Positions 48,902 through 59,694 of a DNA stretch of 64,000 bases are shown piece after piece. The DNA comes from Azospira sp. I13 (lineage in GTDB: Bacteria; Pseudomonadota; Gammaproteobacteria; Burkholderiales; Rhodocyclaceae). The position numbers and the translations under genes were made by a program. The stretch is taken from positions 464,840 to 528,839 of the forward strand of contig NZ_BFBP01000011.1 in NCBI RefSeq assembly GCF_003112695.1, in the 5' to 3' direction. Within the stretch, counting starts at the first letter, position 1, and each line of letters opens with the position of its first letter. The notes under the pieces were generated by a model. That model searched no databases, was not told the origin of the DNA, and was given only the letters and a program-made list of their open reading frames with translations.

Positions 48902-49534
48902 GTGACCCTTACCGTGCTTTACGAATGGGGCGGTTTTAACCGCGAGCTTTTCTCCGCCATCAATGGTTTCCGTGGCCCTGTCATTGATCTGTTGATGCTG
49001 ACCGGCACGCAACTGGGCGATGTCTGGAATGCCTTGTGGATTGCGCTGGCGCTGTTGCTGGTGCTCGTCAGTAGCCGGCTGTTGCGGCGAAGCCCGCGCC
49101 TTGCCCGCCTTCCCGACGCGCGCCGGGTTGCCGATTTGCTGCTTGTCTTCGTCGTGGGCTGCGCGATCACGGCGCTCTTGGTGTTTTCCGCCAAAGCCGC
49201 TTTCCACATGCCTCGCCCCTTCATGGCCTTGCCAAGCGGCAGTGTGGCGGTGCTGGCCGAACTCAAGGAGCCCCATAGCTTCCCCAGCGGACATTCCGCA
49301 TTTGCCATGCTCGTTGCCTGGGTTTTCTGGCCCTATTGCCAAAGGCGGTGGAAGGCACTGCTGGCGCTGTGCGTGGTATGGGTTGGTGTTTCTCGTATCA
49401 GTGTCGGCGCTCATTTCCCGGCCGATGTGCTGGCCGGCTACCTTTTCGGCGCTATCAGCGGATGGCTGGCGAGCCGAGTCCTTGCCCTTCGCGAGAAGGA
49501 ATGCTCCATTGGCGATGCAGCGGTACGACCTTGA
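48902..49534 (+). CDS. PAP2-family phosphatase, membrane-bound
   Basis: 210 aa with 4-5 hydrophobic segments. The three motifs are KAAFHMPRP, SFPSGHSAF and SRISVGAHFPADV (KX6RP, PSGH, SRX5HX3D), so it should be active. Likely acts on undecaprenyl-pyrophosphate or phosphatidic acid at the outer face of the inner membrane. Starts with GTG 48902 six nt after the attC-like site, so it may be a cassette; no clear attC follows it. Confidence 0.85.
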   Translation: MTLTVLYEWGGFNRELFSAINGFRGPVIDLLMLTGTQLGDVWNALWIALALLLVLVSSRLLRRSPRLARLPDARRVADLLLVFVVGCAITALLVFSAKAAFHMPRPFMALPSGSVAVLAELKEPHSFPSGHSAFAMLVAWVFWPYCQRRWKALLALCVVWVGVSRISVGAHFPADVLAGYLFGAISGWLASRVLALREKECSIGDAAVRP

Positions 49535-49632
49535 ACCCGACGGCCAGACAACGCCCCATGCCTGCCCCCCGGCATTCTCCCTACCTACCGAGCCTTGTCG
49601 CACGGCTGGGCTGTGCTGAGTTTGGGTGAGCC

Positions 49633-49944
49633 ATGCCTTGGCTTGTTCGCTACCTTCTCGCTGCTGCGCCGACCCTGGTCCCCCTGGGGGGATGGCAGCT
49701 TGCCCTCTGGGCTTACGCGTTTTTTGGCTGCCAAGGTGGCCTCAAGGGCCTGCAGCCCTGTTTCATTGGCACCTTCAACCTGTTGCCCTGGCTGGGCCTG
49801 GGGCTGTTTTGGTGCCAGTTGCTGCTTTGGGTCTTGAGTCCGCTTTCGGCTGGCCTGCTGCTCTCCGTGGCAATCCGGCATTTCCGGGCTCGACGTACCC
49901 GCCGCACGGCTTGCCCCCCGAGCTTCGAGGAGCGCGCCCAATGA
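49633..49944 (+). CDS. Small polytopic membrane protein
   Basis: 103 aa with two or three hydrophobic spans (LLAAAPTLVPLGGWQLALWAY and LPWLGLGLFWCQLLLWVLSP) and a basic tail. GGTGAG precedes ATG 49633. Not recognised. Follows the PAP2 gene by 98 bp in the same direction. Confidence 0.65.
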   Translation: MPWLVRYLLAAAPTLVPLGGWQLALWAYAFFGCQGGLKGLQPCFIGTFNLLPWLGLGLFWCQLLLWVLSPLSAGLLLSVAIRHFRARRTRRTACPPSFEERAQ

Positions 49945-50014
49945 GGGCCGACGCACACCCCCGCCGCGTCTGCATCAAGGGACTCGGAATAGCGATACCA
50001 CTCCAGCAGTTGCC

Positions 50015-50461
50015 ATGACCCACGATACCCATGCCGCCTGCGCAAATTGCGGGCGGGCGCTCACCACGCCCCTTGATGTCTGCTCATGCTGCGACAGCGC
50101 GCTGATGCCGGAGCCACCCCGTGGCCGCCACCATTGCCCCCGCTGCGCGCAGCGTTTCGAGCAGCCCCTATGGGTGGGATGGCCCCCAGCGGCGCGCTGG
50201 TTTTGGCCACAGAAAATGAAACCCCAGTGCCCCCACTGCCACACCTTTCTGCGCGACAGCAATCAGGTGCCGATGGGAAAGTACGATGGGCTGATGTGGG
50301 GGGCGCCCGTGGTGGCGATGTATGTGTTCCATGCCCCGCCCGCGATTGTCGCCATCACCCTGCTGGTTCCCTTGGCGGTTTTCTGGCGACGCTGGCGGCA
50401 GGTGCGTGCATTGGCCCACGGTGAGGCACAACGCTACGTGATGGATGAGGCCCAGCCCTAG
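50015..50461 (+). CDS. Zinc-ribbon membrane protein, unknown function
   Basis: 148 aa. Four CxxC pairs: CANCGRAL, CSCCDSAL, CPRCAQRF and CPHCHTFL, i.e. two zinc-ribbon-like units, then one or two transmembrane segments (APPAIVAITLLVPLAVF) and a charged tail. May sense or carry metal at the membrane. Last gene of the island before lolA, which is on the opposite strand. Confidence 0.72.
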   Translation: MTHDTHAACANCGRALTTPLDVCSCCDSALMPEPPRGRHHCPRCAQRFEQPLWVGWPPAARWFWPQKMKPQCPHCHTFLRDSNQVPMGKYDGLMWGAPVVAMYVFHAPPAIVAITLLVPLAVFWRRWRQVRALAHGEAQRYVMDEAQP

Positions 50462-50520
50462 GCTGAACGCGTCAATAAAAACGGAAGGCGGCCGGCCCGC
50501 GCTAGCCGCCGCCCGGGCGC

Positions 50521-51156
50521 TTACTCGCCGGCCACATCAGCCCCGGGAGGCGGGGTGAAGCGGAACAGGCCGGGAGCCAGGGCGGGATTGCGCTCGCTGC
50601 GGGAGAACACGAGGGAAGTGGTCTGGCCGAAGCTATCCAGCAGCTCCATGGCCCGCAGCTGGTCGCCGGCAAAGCCCAGGCGCACCTTCTCAAAGCCGGA
50701 GTCAGCCGTCTTGGGCGTGGCCTCGGCCCATTCCAGGCCATCCTTCTCCCCGCCTTCGCTGAGGGTGAAGTTCTTTTCCAGCGTGGCGGAACCATCACCG
50801 GCCAGCAGGGCGGCCGGGGTGGCGCCAAGGGCCTTGCCCATCTTCTTTACCGTGACCTGCTTCAATTCCGGGTCGTAGATCCAGAATTTTTCACCATCCC
50901 CCACCATCAGCTGGGGATAGGGCTTTTCCACCTGCCAGCGGAATTTTCCGGGGCGCTGAAACATCATCAGGCCGGTGGAGTTCTGGGGCTTGCGGCCACT
51001 TTTTGCCACCACAGTCTGGGTAAATTCAGCCCGCATACTACGAGTGCCGTCGAGAAAGCTCTTCAGCTTGGCCACGCCGGCGGCCTGGGCGGCGGCGGGC
51101 AGCAGGGAAGCGGACAGGAGTACAGCCAGGAGGAACTTCTTGGAGGAGATTTTCAT
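50521..51156 (-). CDS. lolA: Outer-membrane lipoprotein carrier LolA
   Basis: 211 aa with a signal peptide (KKFLLAVLLSASLLPAAAQA). The mature part begins VAKLKSFLDGTRSMRAEFTQ, and FRWQVEKPYPQLMVGDGEKFW is diagnostic. Ferries lipoproteins from LolCDE to LolB. Its start ATG 51156 overlaps the ftsK stop (ATGATGA), so the two are translationally coupled. Confidence 0.94.
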   Translation of the reverse strand: MKISSKKFLLAVLLSASLLPAAAQAAGVAKLKSFLDGTRSMRAEFTQTVVAKSGRKPQNSTGLMMFQRPGKFRWQVEKPYPQLMVGDGEKFWIYDPELKQVTVKKMGKALGATPAALLAGDGSATLEKNFTLSEGGEKDGLEWAEATPKTADSGFEKVRLGFAGDQLRAMELLDSFGQTTSLVFSRSERNPALAPGLFRFTPPPGADVAGE

Positions 51157-53468
51157 CATTCTTCCGTCTTGCGGCCCAGCACTTCGCGCCCGCCGCGGCC
51201 ATCCATGGCGGAAACGAGGCCGGCCTTTTCCATGGCTTCGATGAGGCGGGAAGCCCGGTTGTAGCCGATGCGCAGGTTGCGCTGGACCAAGGAAATGGAG
51301 GCCCGGCGGGTCTTGAGGACGATTTCCACGGCCTGATCGTACATGGGGTCGTTTTCGGGATCGTCGCCGCCTTCGCCGTCGCCGCCCTCGTCATCGCTGC
51401 CGGCACCGGTGAGCACGTCTTCCACGTAATCGGGGGCGCCGGTCTTCTTCAGGTATTCCACCACGTGATGCACTTCATCGTCGGCGACGAAGGCACCGTG
51501 CACCCGGTTGGGGTAGCCGCTGCCCGGGGTCAGGTGGAGCATGTCACCCTGGCCCAGCAGGGCTTCTGCGCCCATCTGGTCGAGGATGGTGCGGGAGTCG
51601 ATCTTGCTGGAGACCTGGAAGGAGATGCGGGTGGGAATGTTGGCCTTGATCAGGCCGGTGATCACGTCCACGCTCGGCCGCTGGGTGGCCAGCACCAGGT
51701 GGATGCCGGCAGCCCGGGCCTTCTGGGCGAGGCGGGCGATGAGTTCTTCCACCTTCTTGCCCACCACCATCATCAGGTCGGCCAGCTCGTCGATAACCAC
51801 CACGATGTAGGGCAGCTCGGTCAGCGGCTCGGGAGATTCGGGGGTGATTGAGAGCGGGTTGGGAATCTTCACCTCGTTCTTCGCCGCTTCCTTGATCTTG
51901 GCGTTGAAGCCTGCCAGGTTGCGCACGCCCATGGCGCTCATCAGCTTGTAGCGTTTTTCCATCTCGCCGACGCACCAGTTGAGCGCGTTGGCAGCCTGGC
52001 GCATGTCGGTCACCACCGGTGCCAGCAGGTGGGGAATGCCTTCGTAGATGGAAAGCTCCAGCATCTTCGGATCCACCAGAATCAGGCGCACGTCCTTGGC
52101 GGTGGATTTGTAGAGCAGGGAGAGAATCATGGCGTTGATACCCACCGACTTGCCGGAGCCGGTGGTACCGGCCACCAGCAGGTGGGGCATCTTGGCCAGG
52201 TCGGCCACGGTGGACTGGCCGCCGATGTCCTTGCCCAGGGCCACGGTGAGGGGCGAGGCGGAATCGTAATAGGCCTTGCTGGAGAGAATCTCCGAGAGGC
52301 GCACGGCCTGGCGCTTGGGGTTGGGCAGTTCCAGGGCCATGCAGGACTTGCCGGGCACCGTTTCCACCACCCGCACCGAAATGAGCGCCAGGGCCCGGGC
52401 CAGGTCCCGCGCCAGATTGACGATCTGGGCGCCCTTGACGCCCACCGCCGGCTCGATTTCATAGCGGGTGATGACCGGGCCAGGATAGGCTGCCAGCACT
52501 TTGACCTGGACGCCGAAGTCGGCCAGCTTGCGTTCGATGAGGCGGGAGGTGAATTCCAGGGTATCCGCCGCCGGCATGTCGGTCTGGGGCGGTGCCGGGT
52601 CCAGCAGGTGCAGGGGCGGCAACTGGCCGCCTTCCACCGCTTCGGGGAAAAGAGGCGTCTGGCGCTCCCGTTCGATGCGCTTTTCCACCTTGGTGGAAAC
52701 TTCGATTTCCGGCTCGACGATTTCGATGCGGATGGGCTCGTGGTCTTCCACCCGGGCCCGCTCCACTTCCACCACTGCTTCCCGCTCCCGGGCCACTTCA
52801 CGGCCGATGCGCTGGTCCTGCCAGCGCTCCACCAGGCTGCGCACGCCGAAATAGCTGCCCTCCACCAGGGTGCCGAGGCGCTCGAAAGCAGTGAGCCAGC
52901 TCATGCCGGAAAAAAGGCTCCAGCCCAGCACCACGCCGGTGAGCAGCACCAGGGTGGCGCCGGTGTAGCCCAGGGCGCCGACCGCGGCGTTGCCCAGCTC
53001 CAGGCCCAGCATGCCGCCGGGCACCAGGGGCAGCGGGGTGCGCAGGGTGTAGAAACGAATGGCCTCAAGGCCGCAACTGGCAATGAGCAGGATGAGGAAG
53101 CCGATGGCGGCAACGATCAGGGGGCGACGGTCGCCGTTGCCCCGCAGCCCATCCAGGCGGCGGTAGCCCCACCAGACCAGGGCCAGCATGAGGGTGACCC
53201 ACCACCAGGCGGAGGCGCCGAAGAGGTAGAGCAGCAGATCGGAAATCCAGGCGCCGAAACGGCCCGCCGGATTGCGCAGGGCATCTACCTGGGCGGCGTG
53301 GGACCAGCCCGGGTCGGTCCGGTCATAGCCCCAGAGGGCCAGGGAAAGGAACCCGGCAAACACCACCAGGGCCAGCCAGCGGGATTCCTGCAGGATGATG
53401 GCTATCTTTTCCGGCAGGGGGCTGGGGGCTTTTTCGGAGTTGCGGCGGGCGGATTGGGGAACGGCCAT
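51156..53468 (-). CDS. ftsK: DNA translocase FtsK
   Basis: 770 aa. Four N-terminal transmembrane segments (residues 30-190), a charged linker, then the motor with Walker [11 protein letters not shown] and Walker [14 protein letters not shown], and a C-terminal gamma winged helix ([20 protein letters not shown]) that reads KOPS. Moves chromosome dimers at the septum. Upstream of lolA. Confidence 0.96.
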   Translation of the reverse strand: MAVPQSARRNSEKAPSPLPEKIAIILQESRWLALVVFAGFLSLALWGYDRTDPGWSHAAQVDALRNPAGRFGAWISDLLLYLFGASAWWWVTLMLALVWWGYRRLDGLRGNGDRRPLIVAAIGFLILLIASCGLEAIRFYTLRTPLPLVPGGMLGLELGNAAVGALGYTGATLVLLTGVVLGWSLFSGMSWLTAFERLGTLVEGSYFGVRSLVERWQDQRIGREVAREREAVVEVERARVEDHEPIRIEIVEPEIEVSTKVEKRIERERQTPLFPEAVEGGQLPPLHLLDPAPPQTDMPAADTLEFTSRLIERKLADFGVQVKVLAAYPGPVITRYEIEPAVGVKGAQIVNLARDLARALALISVRVVETVPGKSCMALELPNPKRQAVRLSEILSSKAYYDSASPLTVALGKDIGGQSTVADLAKMPHLLVAGTTGSGKSVGINAMILSLLYKSTAKDVRLILVDPKMLELSIYEGIPHLLAPVVTDMRQAANALNWCVGEMEKRYKLMSAMGVRNLAGFNAKIKEAAKNEVKIPNPLSITPESPEPLTELPYIVVVIDELADLMMVVGKKVEELIARLAQKARAAGIHLVLATQRPSVDVITGLIKANIPTRISFQVSSKIDSRTILDQMGAEALLGQGDMLHLTPGSGYPNRVHGAFVADDEVHHVVEYLKKTGAPDYVEDVLTGAGSDDEGGDGEGGDDPENDPMYDQAVEIVLKTRRASISLVQRNLRIGYNRASRLIEAMEKAGLVSAMDGRGGREVLGRKTEE

Positions 53469-53517
53469 GGGCAGGGAAGCAGTTGGTCTTCCGCCCGATT
53501 ATAGCGGCACCGGGCGT

Positions 53518-54177
53518 TCAGGTTTCGTTGAGGACGATGCGGCCGTCCTGAATTTCGATGTAACCGGAGGTTTCCAGGTCCTTCATCACCCGGCTGACCA
53601 TTTCCCGAGAGGCGCCGATCATCTTGGCGATGTCCTGCTTGGTCAGCTTGCGGGTGACGATGCGGCGGCCTTCCTGCACCTCGGAGAACTCCAGCAGCAG
53701 GTTGGCCACCCGGCCGAAGACATCCATCAGGGCCAGGCTTTCGATCTTGCGGTCGGCCTCACGCAGGCGCTGCACCAGGCTGCGCATGAGGTAGAGGGCC
53801 ACGTCCGCATGTTCGGTGAGCATGCGGCGGAAATCGGGCTTGGCGATGACCAGCAGTTCGCAGGGCTCAATGGCCAGCACGTCGGCGGAGCGGGGAGAAC
53901 CGTCAATCACCCCCATTTCGCCGAAGAACTCGCCGGCACCGAGAATGGCCAGGATGACCTCCCGCCCTTCCTCGTCGCTGTTCAGCACCTTGATGCTGCC
54001 GGAAATGAGAATGTAGAAGGAATCCGTGCTGTCACCGGCGCGCACGATGGTAGTGCCGCGCGGTACCTTGCGGTAGCAGGCCACCCGTGCCAGATGCTCC
54101 AGTTCAGTGTCAGGCACCCGTTCGAACATCGGTACGTTGCGCAACGTTGCCAGGCTCAGCCCTCTCCCAACCTGCAT
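53518..54177 (-). CDS. Crp/Fnr-family transcription regulator
   Basis: 219 aa. Cyclic-nucleotide-type domain (residues 15-125; VPRGTTIVRAGDSTDSFYIL, GAGEFFGEMGVIDGSPRSAD) and a C-terminal winged helix with recognition motif SREMVSRVMKDLET. It lacks the four FeS cysteines of FNR, so cAMP/other ligand or ligand-free binding is likely. ATG 54177 with AAGG at 6 nt. Divergent from trxB. Confidence 0.9.
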   Translation of the reverse strand: MQVGRGLSLATLRNVPMFERVPDTELEHLARVACYRKVPRGTTIVRAGDSTDSFYILISGSIKVLNSDEEGREVILAILGAGEFFGEMGVIDGSPRSADVLAIEPCELLVIAKPDFRRMLTEHADVALYLMRSLVQRLREADRKIESLALMDVFGRVANLLLEFSEVQEGRRIVTRKLTKQDIAKMIGASREMVSRVMKDLETSGYIEIQDGRIVLNET

Positions 54178-54290
54178 ATTCGCCCTTGTTGTCTTTGTAC
54201 GTTCAATATTGGCTCGCAATTATATGCCAAATTCCATATGCCAAATTCGTCACGGACACTTTGGGTGCAGAAACGGCGCTTTCGCTATAA

Positions 54291-55295
<1,005 letters not shown>

Positions 55296-55302
55296 TCGTT
55301 CC

Positions 55303-56367
55303 ATGGTGCGCCGCCCCCCGGCGGCGCCCGGCTCCCCCTTTCAGGCCCTGCGGGACCTGAAAACCCGCCCGGCGCCCGCCAAGAACTCCCCCACGCCCCA
55401 ACCCCAGGTTGCTGCTACACCGCTCGCCCCCGCTGCGGCGGAAGAAGACATGGCCAGCCTGCTGGCCGAAGCCTTCGCCGGCACCACGCCCATGGCGGCG
55501 GACAACCGGGCCCAGCTGAAGAAGGCCCCACCGGCACCCCGCCCCCGGCCCCGCACGGTTGAGGAAACTCTGGAACCGACCCCGCCGCGGCCCCGGGCCT
55601 TCGACCCCAACGACCCCGCTGCCCTGTTCCAGGCCAGCGTCGGCGACGTCACGCCCATCAAGGACGGCGGCCGGGCCGAAGTCGGCCCCCGGCTGTCGCG
55701 ACAGAAACGCCGCGCCCAGGCTGCCGAAGCGAAGGCCGGCCCCGATACCCTGGAAGCCTTTCTGGCGGATCTGCCGGACAACGACCCGACCGCCCTCTTT
55801 CGCCGCGCTGTCGGCGGCACTACCCCGCTGCCGGACAAGAACCAGGCGGATATCGACCGCCCCCGGCCGCCGCCACGCCCCCGGCCCCAGCCCCAGCCCC
55901 AGATGGAAGAAATACCCAAGCCATCGGCCGGGCAGCCCGCACCGCCGCCCCTGTCGGACCGGGCCGATGCGCCGGCCGAGGGTGATCACCTGCGCCCCGG
56001 CGCGCCCGGCCGCCTGCTGGCGGACCTGCGCCGCGGCCGTATCACGGTGGAAACGGAAATCGACCTGCACGGCTACACGCGGGATGAAGCCCGGGAATTC
56101 CTCACCGCTGCCCTGGCCCGCTGCGGCCGGCGGGGCCAGCGCTGCCTGCGTATCATCCACGGCAAGGGCCTCAGTTCCCCCGGCGGCGAATCCCTGCTGA
56201 AGCATCTCACCCGCAACTGGCTGGCCCAGCACCCGGAAGTGCTGGCCTTCTGCGAAGCCAAGCCGGCAGATGGCGGCAGCGGCGCCCTGCTGGTGCTGTT
56301 GCGCAATCCCCACCGGGAAGGCGGCGCCGGCAGCAGCGACGGGGCGTCGAACCCAAAGCCGGTCTGA
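55303..56367 (+). CDS. Smr-domain protein with triplicated N-terminal motif
   Basis: 354 aa. C-terminal Smr nuclease-like domain from about residue 250 (EIDLHGYTRDEAREFL; LRIIHGKGLSS; LLVLLRNP). The N-terminal 210 residues are Pro/Ala/Arg-rich but contain three degenerate copies of a motif of the type L-F-x-A-x-G-x-T-P-L (SLLAEAFAGTTPMAAD, ALFQASVGDVTPIKDG, ALFRRAVGGTTPLPDK). In other Smr proteins one such motif usually occurs. Presumed DNA or RNA nickase/RNase-type protein; partner unknown. Confidence 0.85.
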   Translation: MVRRPPAAPGSPFQALRDLKTRPAPAKNSPTPQPQVAATPLAPAAAEEDMASLLAEAFAGTTPMAADNRAQLKKAPPAPRPRPRTVEETLEPTPPRPRAFDPNDPAALFQASVGDVTPIKDGGRAEVGPRLSRQKRRAQAAEAKAGPDTLEAFLADLPDNDPTALFRRAVGGTTPLPDKNQADIDRPRPPPRPRPQPQPQMEEIPKPSAGQPAPPPLSDRADAPAEGDHLRPGAPGRLLADLRRGRITVETEIDLHGYTRDEAREFLTAALARCGRRGQRCLRIIHGKGLSSPGGESLLKHLTRNWLAQHPEVLAFCEAKPADGGSGALLVLLRNPHREGGAGSSDGASNPKPV

Positions 56368-56476
56368 ACACCAACCGGCAATGCCGGGGCGCAGGCGCAG
56401 GATCATCGCCCGGGGCCGGCTGCTGTTGTCTTTACGGCATGTCGCCCCGAGTCCTCCGCTTTCCAGGCATTGCCTG

Positions 56477-56499
56477 GAGAGGCAAGCAGGGGGGGCATC
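56477..56499 (+). repeat. Dispersed 23-bp repeat, intergenic copy
   Basis: GAGAGGCAAGCAGGGGGGGCATC matches 21 of 23 positions of the repeat at 42677-42699 (reverse complement). It lies between the Smr gene and glnB, in a 373-bp stretch with no supported gene. Confidence 0.7.
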
Positions 56500-56632
56500 T
56501 CGCCTACTCATCCCCGTGAAGCCGCGCCCCGCCTTGTTCTCCAGCCCTACCCCACAGAGAAGCGCATCCAGCAAGCCTCAGCGGGCGACCAAGGCGACAA
56601 TCAGGGCGACAACCAAGACGAGCGTAGAAAAC

Positions 56633-56663
56633 AAAAAGGCCATCCTCACGGATGGCCTTTTTG
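56633..56663. terminator. Terminator downstream of glnB/smr
   Basis: AAAAAGGCCATCC-TCAC-GGATGGCCTTTTT, usable on both strands. Confidence 0.88.
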
Positions 56664-56740
56664 CCAGGTGCCAGACAGTATGCGTACAGGACCAGGAAGC
56701 CTGGCGCCGGCCACGTTGTCGGCGCTGTCCGAGGCAACGT

Positions 56741-57088
<348 letters not shown>

Positions 57089-57150
57089 TTATTTAAATTC
57101 TGTGCCGCCGCCGGGCATTCCCAACCGAATGCCGGAACCGTGCGCCGGTT

Positions 57151-58782
57151 TCACCATTCGTCAGCATAACGGTTGGTGATCGGGTAACGCCAGTCCTTGC
57201 CGAAGCCCCGCTGGGTGACGCGGATGCCAACCGGGGACTGGCGACGTTTGTATTCGCTGATCTTGAGCAGCCGCACCACCCGCCGCACGTCGGCCTCGCT
57301 GTAGCCCAGGGCCAGGATCTCCCGGGGGGAAAGGTCCTGCTCCATATAGGCTTCCATGATGGCGTCCAGCACCTCGTAGGGCGGCAGGCTGTCCTGGTCC
57401 TTCTGGTCCGGCTTGAGCTCGGCGGAAGGGGGGCGGACGATGATGTTGTCGGGAATGATCTCCCGTTCCCGGTTGATCCAGCGGCACAGGCGGTAAACAA
57501 AGGTCTTGGCCAGATCCTTGATGACGGCGAAGCCGCCGGCCATGTCGCCGTAAAGAGTGCAGTAGCCCACGGCCATTTCGGACTTGTTGCCGGTGGTCAG
57601 CACTAGGCTGCCGCTTTTATTGGAAACGGCCATGAGGATGTTGCCGCGAATGCGGGCCTGGAGGTTTTCCTCCGTCGTATCCGCGGCGGTGCCGGCGAAT
57701 TCCTGGGCCAGCATCTCGCCATAGACGCCCATGGCCGGGGCAATGGCAATTTCGTCGTAGCGCACGCCCAGGGTTTCGACGAGCTGGCGAGAATCGTCCA
57801 GGCTCATCTGGGCGGTGTAGGGCGATGGCATCATGATGGCCCGCACCTTGTCGGCCCCCAGAGCCTCGGCAGCCACCACCAGGGTCAGGGCTGAGTCGAT
57901 GCCGCCGGAGAGGCCGATGACGGCGCCCTTGAAGCCGTTCTTGCCGATGTAGTCCCGCACTCCGAGTACCAGGGCGCGGTACACCTGTTCCTCAACGCAC
58001 GGTTCGGGCAGCAGCAGGCCGGCGACCCGGCCACCAGGTTGCAGCTGTACCAGCTCCAGCGCCTCTTCAAAACGGGGCAGGCTGGCGCCGACGCTGCCGT
58101 CAGCCGACAGGGCCAGGGAGGCGCCGTCGAACACCAATTCGTCCTGGCCGCCCACCAGATTGGCGTAAATCAGGGGAATGCCGGTAGCGGCAATCCGGTC
58201 GCGCAACACGGCCAGGCGGTCGCGCTCCTTGTGCATGTGATAGGGGGAAGCATTGAGCACCAGCAGGGCCTGGGCGCCGGCGGCGGCAGCCTGCTCGGCG
58301 GCACCGGCTTCCCAGACGTCGGCGCAGATGTTGAGGCCCAGGGTCCAGCCCTTGACCTCGATGAGGCACGCCTCGCTGCCTGGATCGAAGTAGCGCTCTT
58401 CGTCGAACACCTCGTAATTGGGCAGACGGTGCTTGCGGTAGGTGGCCTGAATGCGCCCATCCTTCAGGAAGGAGGCGGCGTTGTAGCGGCGGCCGTCAGC
58501 CTCTAGGGGGTGGCCGACGATCAGGCCGATATCCGGCACCTCGGCTGCCAGAGCCTGCAGTTCGCGGGCGCAAGCCCGGTAGAAATCGGGGCGCAGCAAC
58601 AGGTCTTCCGGCGGATAGCCGCAGAGGCCCAACTCCGGCGTCAGCAGCAGGTCGGCCCCCCGTTCCAGGGCGGTCCGGGCGGCAGCGGCAAGACGGGCGC
58701 GGTTGGCGGCCAGATCGCCGACCACGGCATTGCACTGGAGGACGGCGACCGTCAGGGAGGACTGGGGAAACACGGAGGACAT
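57151..58782 (-). CDS. nadE: Glutamine-dependent NAD synthetase
   Basis: 543 aa. N-terminal nitrilase-type glutaminase domain with Glu in LTPELGLCGYPP, Lys in YRKHRLPNYEVF and nucleophile Cys in LGLNICADVWE; C-terminal synthetase with PP-loop LSGGIDSALTLVV and TTGNKSEMAVGYC. Makes NAD+ from deamido-NAD using glutamine. ATG 58782 (MSSVFPQSSLTV) is chosen; the frame goes on for 44 codons in a low-complexity tract that I do not treat as coding. Confidence 0.94.
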   Translation of the reverse strand: MSSVFPQSSLTVAVLQCNAVVGDLAANRARLAAAARTALERGADLLLTPELGLCGYPPEDLLLRPDFYRACARELQALAAEVPDIGLIVGHPLEADGRRYNAASFLKDGRIQATYRKHRLPNYEVFDEERYFDPGSEACLIEVKGWTLGLNICADVWEAGAAEQAAAAGAQALLVLNASPYHMHKERDRLAVLRDRIAATGIPLIYANLVGGQDELVFDGASLALSADGSVGASLPRFEEALELVQLQPGGRVAGLLLPEPCVEEQVYRALVLGVRDYIGKNGFKGAVIGLSGGIDSALTLVVAAEALGADKVRAIMMPSPYTAQMSLDDSRQLVETLGVRYDEIAIAPAMGVYGEMLAQEFAGTAADTTEENLQARIRGNILMAVSNKSGSLVLTTGNKSEMAVGYCTLYGDMAGGFAVIKDLAKTFVYRLCRWINREREIIPDNIIVRPPSAELKPDQKDQDSLPPYEVLDAIMEAYMEQDLSPREILALGYSEADVRRVVRLLKISEYKRRQSPVGIRVTQRGFGKDWRYPITNRYADEW

Positions 58783-58784
58783 GG

Positions 58785-58920
58785 GCGAAATGAGCGAAAT
58801 GAACGAAATCGGCGCAGTAGCGCGGCGCAGCCGGAAATCGGCGGGAAAAACGGAAGTACAACAGCAGGAAACAACAACAGGAGCAGCAACAACAACAGCG
58901 ACAGCGACAACCAAAAGACA
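58785..58920 (+). repeat. Low-complexity tract upstream of nadE
   Basis: Starts with the 9-bp tandem GCGAAATGA x2 plus ACGAAATCG, then an A/C/G trinucleotide tract (AACAACAACAGGAGCAGCAA, CAACAACAGCGACAGCGACA). Slippage-prone. It sits in the leader of nadE and could change its expression. Confidence 0.6.
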
Positions 58921-58959
58921 AAGGGCGGGGGAACCAGCGTCCCCCCGGCCTCATGCCGT

Positions 58960-59508
58960 TCAGAAAGCGGGCTTGTCGCCGGAGGCCTCGTAACGGGCCA
59001 CGCCTTCGGTGATTTCCTTCTTGGCGGCTTCCACGTCGCCCCAGCCCTTCACCTTCACCCACTTGTTGGGTTCCAGATCCTTGTAGTGCTCGAAGAAGTG
59101 TCCAATCATCTTCGGCAGCAGGTCGGGCAGGTCGGCCACTTCCTTGACGTTGTCGTAGAGGGAGGTCAGCTTGGAAACGGGCACGGCCAGGACCTTGGCG
59201 TCCATACCGGCTTCGTCTTCCATGTGCAGGATGCCGACGGGGCGGCAGCGCACGACCACGCCGGGGTGCAGCGGGTAGGGGGTGACCACCAGTACGTCCA
59301 CGGGATCGCCATCGTCGGACAGGGTGTGGGGCACAAAGCCGTAGTTACAGGGGTAGTGCATGGGGGTGGACATGAAACGGTCCACCAGCACGGCGCCGGA
59401 ATCCTTGTCCAGTTCGTACTTGATGCCGGGGGCGCGGGCCGGGATTTCGATGACCACGTTGAAATCGTTGGGGATGTCCTTACCAATGGACAGGGCTTCG
59501 ATATTCAT
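58960..59508 (-). CDS. ppa: Inorganic pyrophosphatase
   Basis: 182 aa family I. Active-site residues in [18 protein letters not shown], the [11 protein letters not shown] signature, and [11 protein letters not shown]. Pulls biosynthetic reactions forward by removing PPi. Same strand as nadE, whose product also releases PPi, but the low-complexity tract separates them. Confidence 0.96.
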   Translation of the reverse strand: MNIEALSIGKDIPNDFNVVIEIPARAPGIKYELDKDSGAVLVDRFMSTPMHYPCNYGFVPHTLSDDGDPVDVLVVTPYPLHPGVVVRCRPVGILHMEDEAGMDAKVLAVPVSKLTSLYDNVKEVADLPDLLPKMIGHFFEHYKDLEPNKWVKVKGWGDVEAAKKEITEGVARYEASGDKPAF

Positions 59509-59620
59509 GAATCAGTCTCCTTATAAAAGTCCTTAATTATACGTCAGGGACCCGCCCACAGAGGGTTTCATGAGGATAGGCGGGGCGGTCGAGAAAGAAA
59601 GCAGTGCACTTCGATCGATG

Positions 59621-59654
59621 TTGACAGCCATTCTCATTATCTAGAGAATAAGAA
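59621..59654 (+). promoter_or_regulatory. tonB promoter with Fur-like dyad
   Basis: -35 TTGACA (59621-59626), 17-nt spacer, -10 GAGAAT. Over the -10 is the AT-rich 24-bp near-palindrome TTCTCATTATCTAGAGAATAAGAA (59631-59654, 10 of 12 base pairs match). AT-rich dyads at iron operons of this kind are typical Fur boxes, but the match to the consensus is partial. Confidence 0.6.
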
Positions 59655-59694
59655 CCATTGCTATTTAACACCAATTCTCAGAAAGCAACCCGCC

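Noticed and set aside
58783-58914. N-terminal extension of NadE through the low-complexity tract
   Set aside because: It would give a VVVAVAVVVAAP-like start, absent from NadE enzymes; MSSVFPQ at 58782 starts the glutaminase domain correctly.
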